A stretch of DNA of 8,055 nucleotides from Gammaproteobacteria bacterium (GTDB lineage Bacteria > Pseudomonadota > Gammaproteobacteria > Chromatiales > Chromatiaceae): positions 1 to 8,055 of the forward strand of contig JAUXGQ010000053.1 in assembly GCA_030621975.1 (NCBI GenBank). Reading direction: 5' to 3'. The notes beneath the pieces are model-generated. The model saw only the letters and a program-made list of their open reading frames with translations, did not search any database and had not been told where the DNA came from. Below, piece by piece: positions 6,768-8,055 of this stretch. The first letter of the stretch is position 1. Each line of letters starts with the position of its first letter. Made by a program: the position numbers and the translations under genes.

Positions 6768-6787
6768 GGTTTCGAGGAGACAGCACC

Positions 6788-6943
6788 ATGCGCGACAAGA
6801 TCAAACTCGTTTCCACTGCCGGCACCGGCCATTTTTACACCACGACCAAGAACAAGCGCAATCAAGCGGGCAAAATGGAGATCAAGAAGTTCGATCCCAA
6901 GATCCGCAAGCACGTCATCTATAAAGAATCCAAGCTCAAGTAG
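6788..6943 (+). CDS. rpmG: 50S ribosomal protein L33
   Basis: Small basic large-subunit protein of 51 residues. Seen: RDKIKLVSTAGTGHFYTTTK, then NKRNQAGKMEIKKFDPKIR and KHVIYKESKLK, a close match to E. coli L33 (55 residues). There are no cysteines, so it is the zinc-free (C-) form. The N-terminus is a few residues shorter than in E. coli, starting at the RDKIKL block. ATG at 6788 follows GAGGAG with an 8-nt gap. The TAG stop lies one base from the stop of the convergent desaturase gene, and no intrinsic terminator is visible just after it. Confidence 0.98.
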   Translation: MRDKIKLVSTAGTGHFYTTTKNKRNQAGKMEIKKFDPKIRKHVIYKESKLK

Positions 6944-6944
6944 A

Positions 6945-8055
6945 TCATACAGGCCTCAGGCTATAGCCCCGCAGGTTTCGGGCAAATTCCTGAAGCACCT
7001 GGATCCCTGTCTGCTCCGCCTGACCGCACCATTCCTGTAACGCCTGTAGCAGCACGTCCTGGTTGGCGGCCGTGCGTTCCCAAACCTGCTGCAGGCGTTG
7101 ACGATACTGATATACCGTCTGCAGCATCTGGCTCTGCTCGAGAACCTGTTGCAGGCGTTTACGGCTACCCTCGTCCAACCTGGCAGCCTCTCTCGACAAA
7201 AGTCTCCTGGCCTGACGATAGCATCGTCGGCATGACTTCTCGGATTTGCACAATTCCGACCGGGTGACCGGTGAGATGACATCCTGGGCGTAGCGGGCCA
7301 GCACGTGCATACGGCCCACAATAACGGCCTTCAAGGTTTCCATATCCACCGCATCCTTACCGATGATGATCCTCGGGGTGGGTGCCACCTTCTTCACCCT
7401 CGCCAGACCCAGCACGGACAACGTCCGGATATACAGCCAGCCCAGATCGAACTCCCACCATTTGGAGGACAGCTTGGCCGAACTCGGAAAGGCATGGTGG
7501 TTGTTGTGCAGTTCCTCGCCACCGATGAGGATGGCCCAGGGAACGATATTGGTTGCCGCGTCCGGAGACTCGAAATTTCGGTAGCCCCAATAGTGGCCGA
7601 TACCGTTGATGATCCCTGCGGCCCAGAACGGGATCCAGATCATTTGCATGGCCCACACAGCTGCACCGGCCACACCGAACAGGACCAGGTCGATGACCAG
7701 CATGATTGCCACGCCCAACCCGCTGTGAGCCGAATAAAGGTGGCGCTCCAGCCAGTCATCCGGCGTTCCATGGCCGTAACGGCCGATGATCCCGGGATCC
7801 TTGCAGGCCGCACGGTACAGTTCCGCGCCTTCCCACAACACCTTTTTCAGCCCCAGGACCTGGGGGCTGTGGGGATCGTCTTCGGTCTCGCATTTGGCAT
7901 GGTGCTTGCGGTGTATGGCGACCCAGGCCGGGGTCTCCATGCCGGTGGTCAACCACAGCCAGAAGCGAAAAAAATGATTCATTACCGGATGCAGATCCAG
8001 GGCGCGATGGGCCTGAGCCCTATGCAGATAGATGGTTACGCCGGCGATGGTGATA
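6945..8055 (-). CDS. Membrane fatty acid desaturase (acyl-CoA delta-9 type) with helical C-terminal extension; N-terminus cut by window edge
   Basis: Integral-membrane, di-iron desaturase that would introduce a double bond into an acyl chain, adjusting membrane fluidity. 369 residues are visible; the N-terminus lies beyond 8055. All three histidine boxes of the family are present (visible numbering): HRAQAH at 11-16, HRKHH at 48-52, HNNHH at 183-187. Their spacing and the WVAIHRKHH and GGEELHNNHH contexts point to the delta-9 acyl-CoA/acyl-lipid group (DesA/DesC/OLE1-like). Hydrophobic segments lie around 113-155. From about residue 229 the protein carries about 140 further residues (positions about 6948-7370): charged, helix-rich, Leu/Gln/Arg-rich, with QQVLEQSQ, WERTAANQ, LQEWCGQAEQTGIQ and EFARNLRGYS. 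From memory this resembles C-termini of some proteobacterial desaturases and the DDE region of ISL3-type transposases; I cannot verify that. Substrate is inferred only. Convergent with rpmG, one base apart. Confidence 0.9.
   Translation of the reverse strand, partial: ITIAGVTIYLHRAQAHRALDLHPVMNHFFRFWLWLTTGMETPAWVAIHRKHHAKCETEDDPHSPQVLGLKKVLWEGAELYRAACKDPGIIGRYGHGTPDDWLERHLYSAHSGLGVAIMLVIDLVLFGVAGAAVWAMQMIWIPFWAAGIINGIGHYWGYRNFESPDAATNIVPWAILIGGEELHNNHHAFPSSAKLSSKWWEFDLGWLYIRTLSVLGLARVKKVAPTPRIIIGKDAVDMETLKAVIVGRMHVLARYAQDVISPVTRSELCKSEKSCRRCYRQARRLLSREAARLDEGSRKRLQQVLEQSQMLQTVYQYRQRLQQVWERTAANQDVLLQALQEWCGQAEQTGIQVLQEFARNLRGYSLRPV
7085..7163 (-). repeat. Degenerate 19-bp direct repeat inside desaturase extension
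   Basis: CCTGCTGCAGGCGTTGACG (7085-7103) recurs as CCTGTTGCAGGCGTTTACG (7145-7163), 17 of 19 identical and 60 bp apart, in frame. The copies encode RQRLQQV and RKRLQQV exactly 20 residues apart. This suggests a repeated helical unit in the C-terminal extension, either an old internal duplication or convergence of a heptad-like pattern. Confidence 0.5.

Noticed and set aside
6415..6924. 169-codon plus-strand open frame overlapping rpmB and rpmG
   Set aside because: Out of frame with both ribosomal protein genes, no Shine-Dalgarno before its ATG, no family resemblance.
1..8055. CRISPR array, tRNA/rRNA genes, insertion sequence or defence/phage genes
   Set aside because: No regularly spaced repeats, no cloverleaf or rRNA sequence, no intact transposase or integrase frame, and every stretch over 300 bases is occupied by an assignable gene.

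Overview
The window is a core-genome stretch of a gammaproteobacterium. The evidence is the gene order radC / coaBC-dut-algC-argB-slmA with rpmB-rpmG divergent from radC, together with protein motifs close to those of Pseudomonas and Escherichia. The order is a mosaic of the Pseudomonas-type cluster (coaBC-dut-algC-argB) and the enterobacterial-type cluster (coaBC-dut-slmA). DNA is fairly GC-rich, which creates long antisense shadow reading frames. A more precise taxonomic assignment cannot be supported from sequence alone.

Layout. Positions 1-5553 (minus strand, read from right to left) hold a tightly packed probable operon: coaBC (coenzyme A synthesis), dut (dUTPase), an 856-residue algC-type phosphomannomutase/phosphoglucomutase with an N-terminal membrane-anchored extracytoplasmic region, argB (arginine synthesis) and slmA (nucleoid occlusion factor, cut by the left edge). 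Genes overlap by 29 nt (coaBC/dut), 3 nt (algC/argB) and 10 nt (argB/slmA), with a 21-bp gap between dut and algC, so co-transcription and translational coupling are likely. A good extended -10 promoter sits at the radC/coaBC junction. radC (5604-6278, minus) lies just upstream with its own strong ribosome binding site.

Positions 6279-6530 are a 252-bp divergent intergenic region holding candidate promoters for radC and rpmB and an imperfect dyad. Positions 6531-6943 (plus strand) carry rpmB and rpmG, for ribosomal proteins L28 and L33; rpmG is only 51 codons. They run into a convergent fatty acid desaturase gene (6945-8055, minus) with one base between the two stop codons. The desaturase has its N-terminus beyond the right edge and carries an unusual helical C-terminal extension of about 140 residues.

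Together the genes cover cofactor, nucleotide, cell-surface sugar, arginine and membrane-lipid metabolism plus division control and translation. I found no mobile element, CRISPR array, RNA gene or defence system. The parts least explained by textbook families are the membrane-anchored half of the mutase, the C-terminal extension of the desaturase, and a few small dyads at gene starts.
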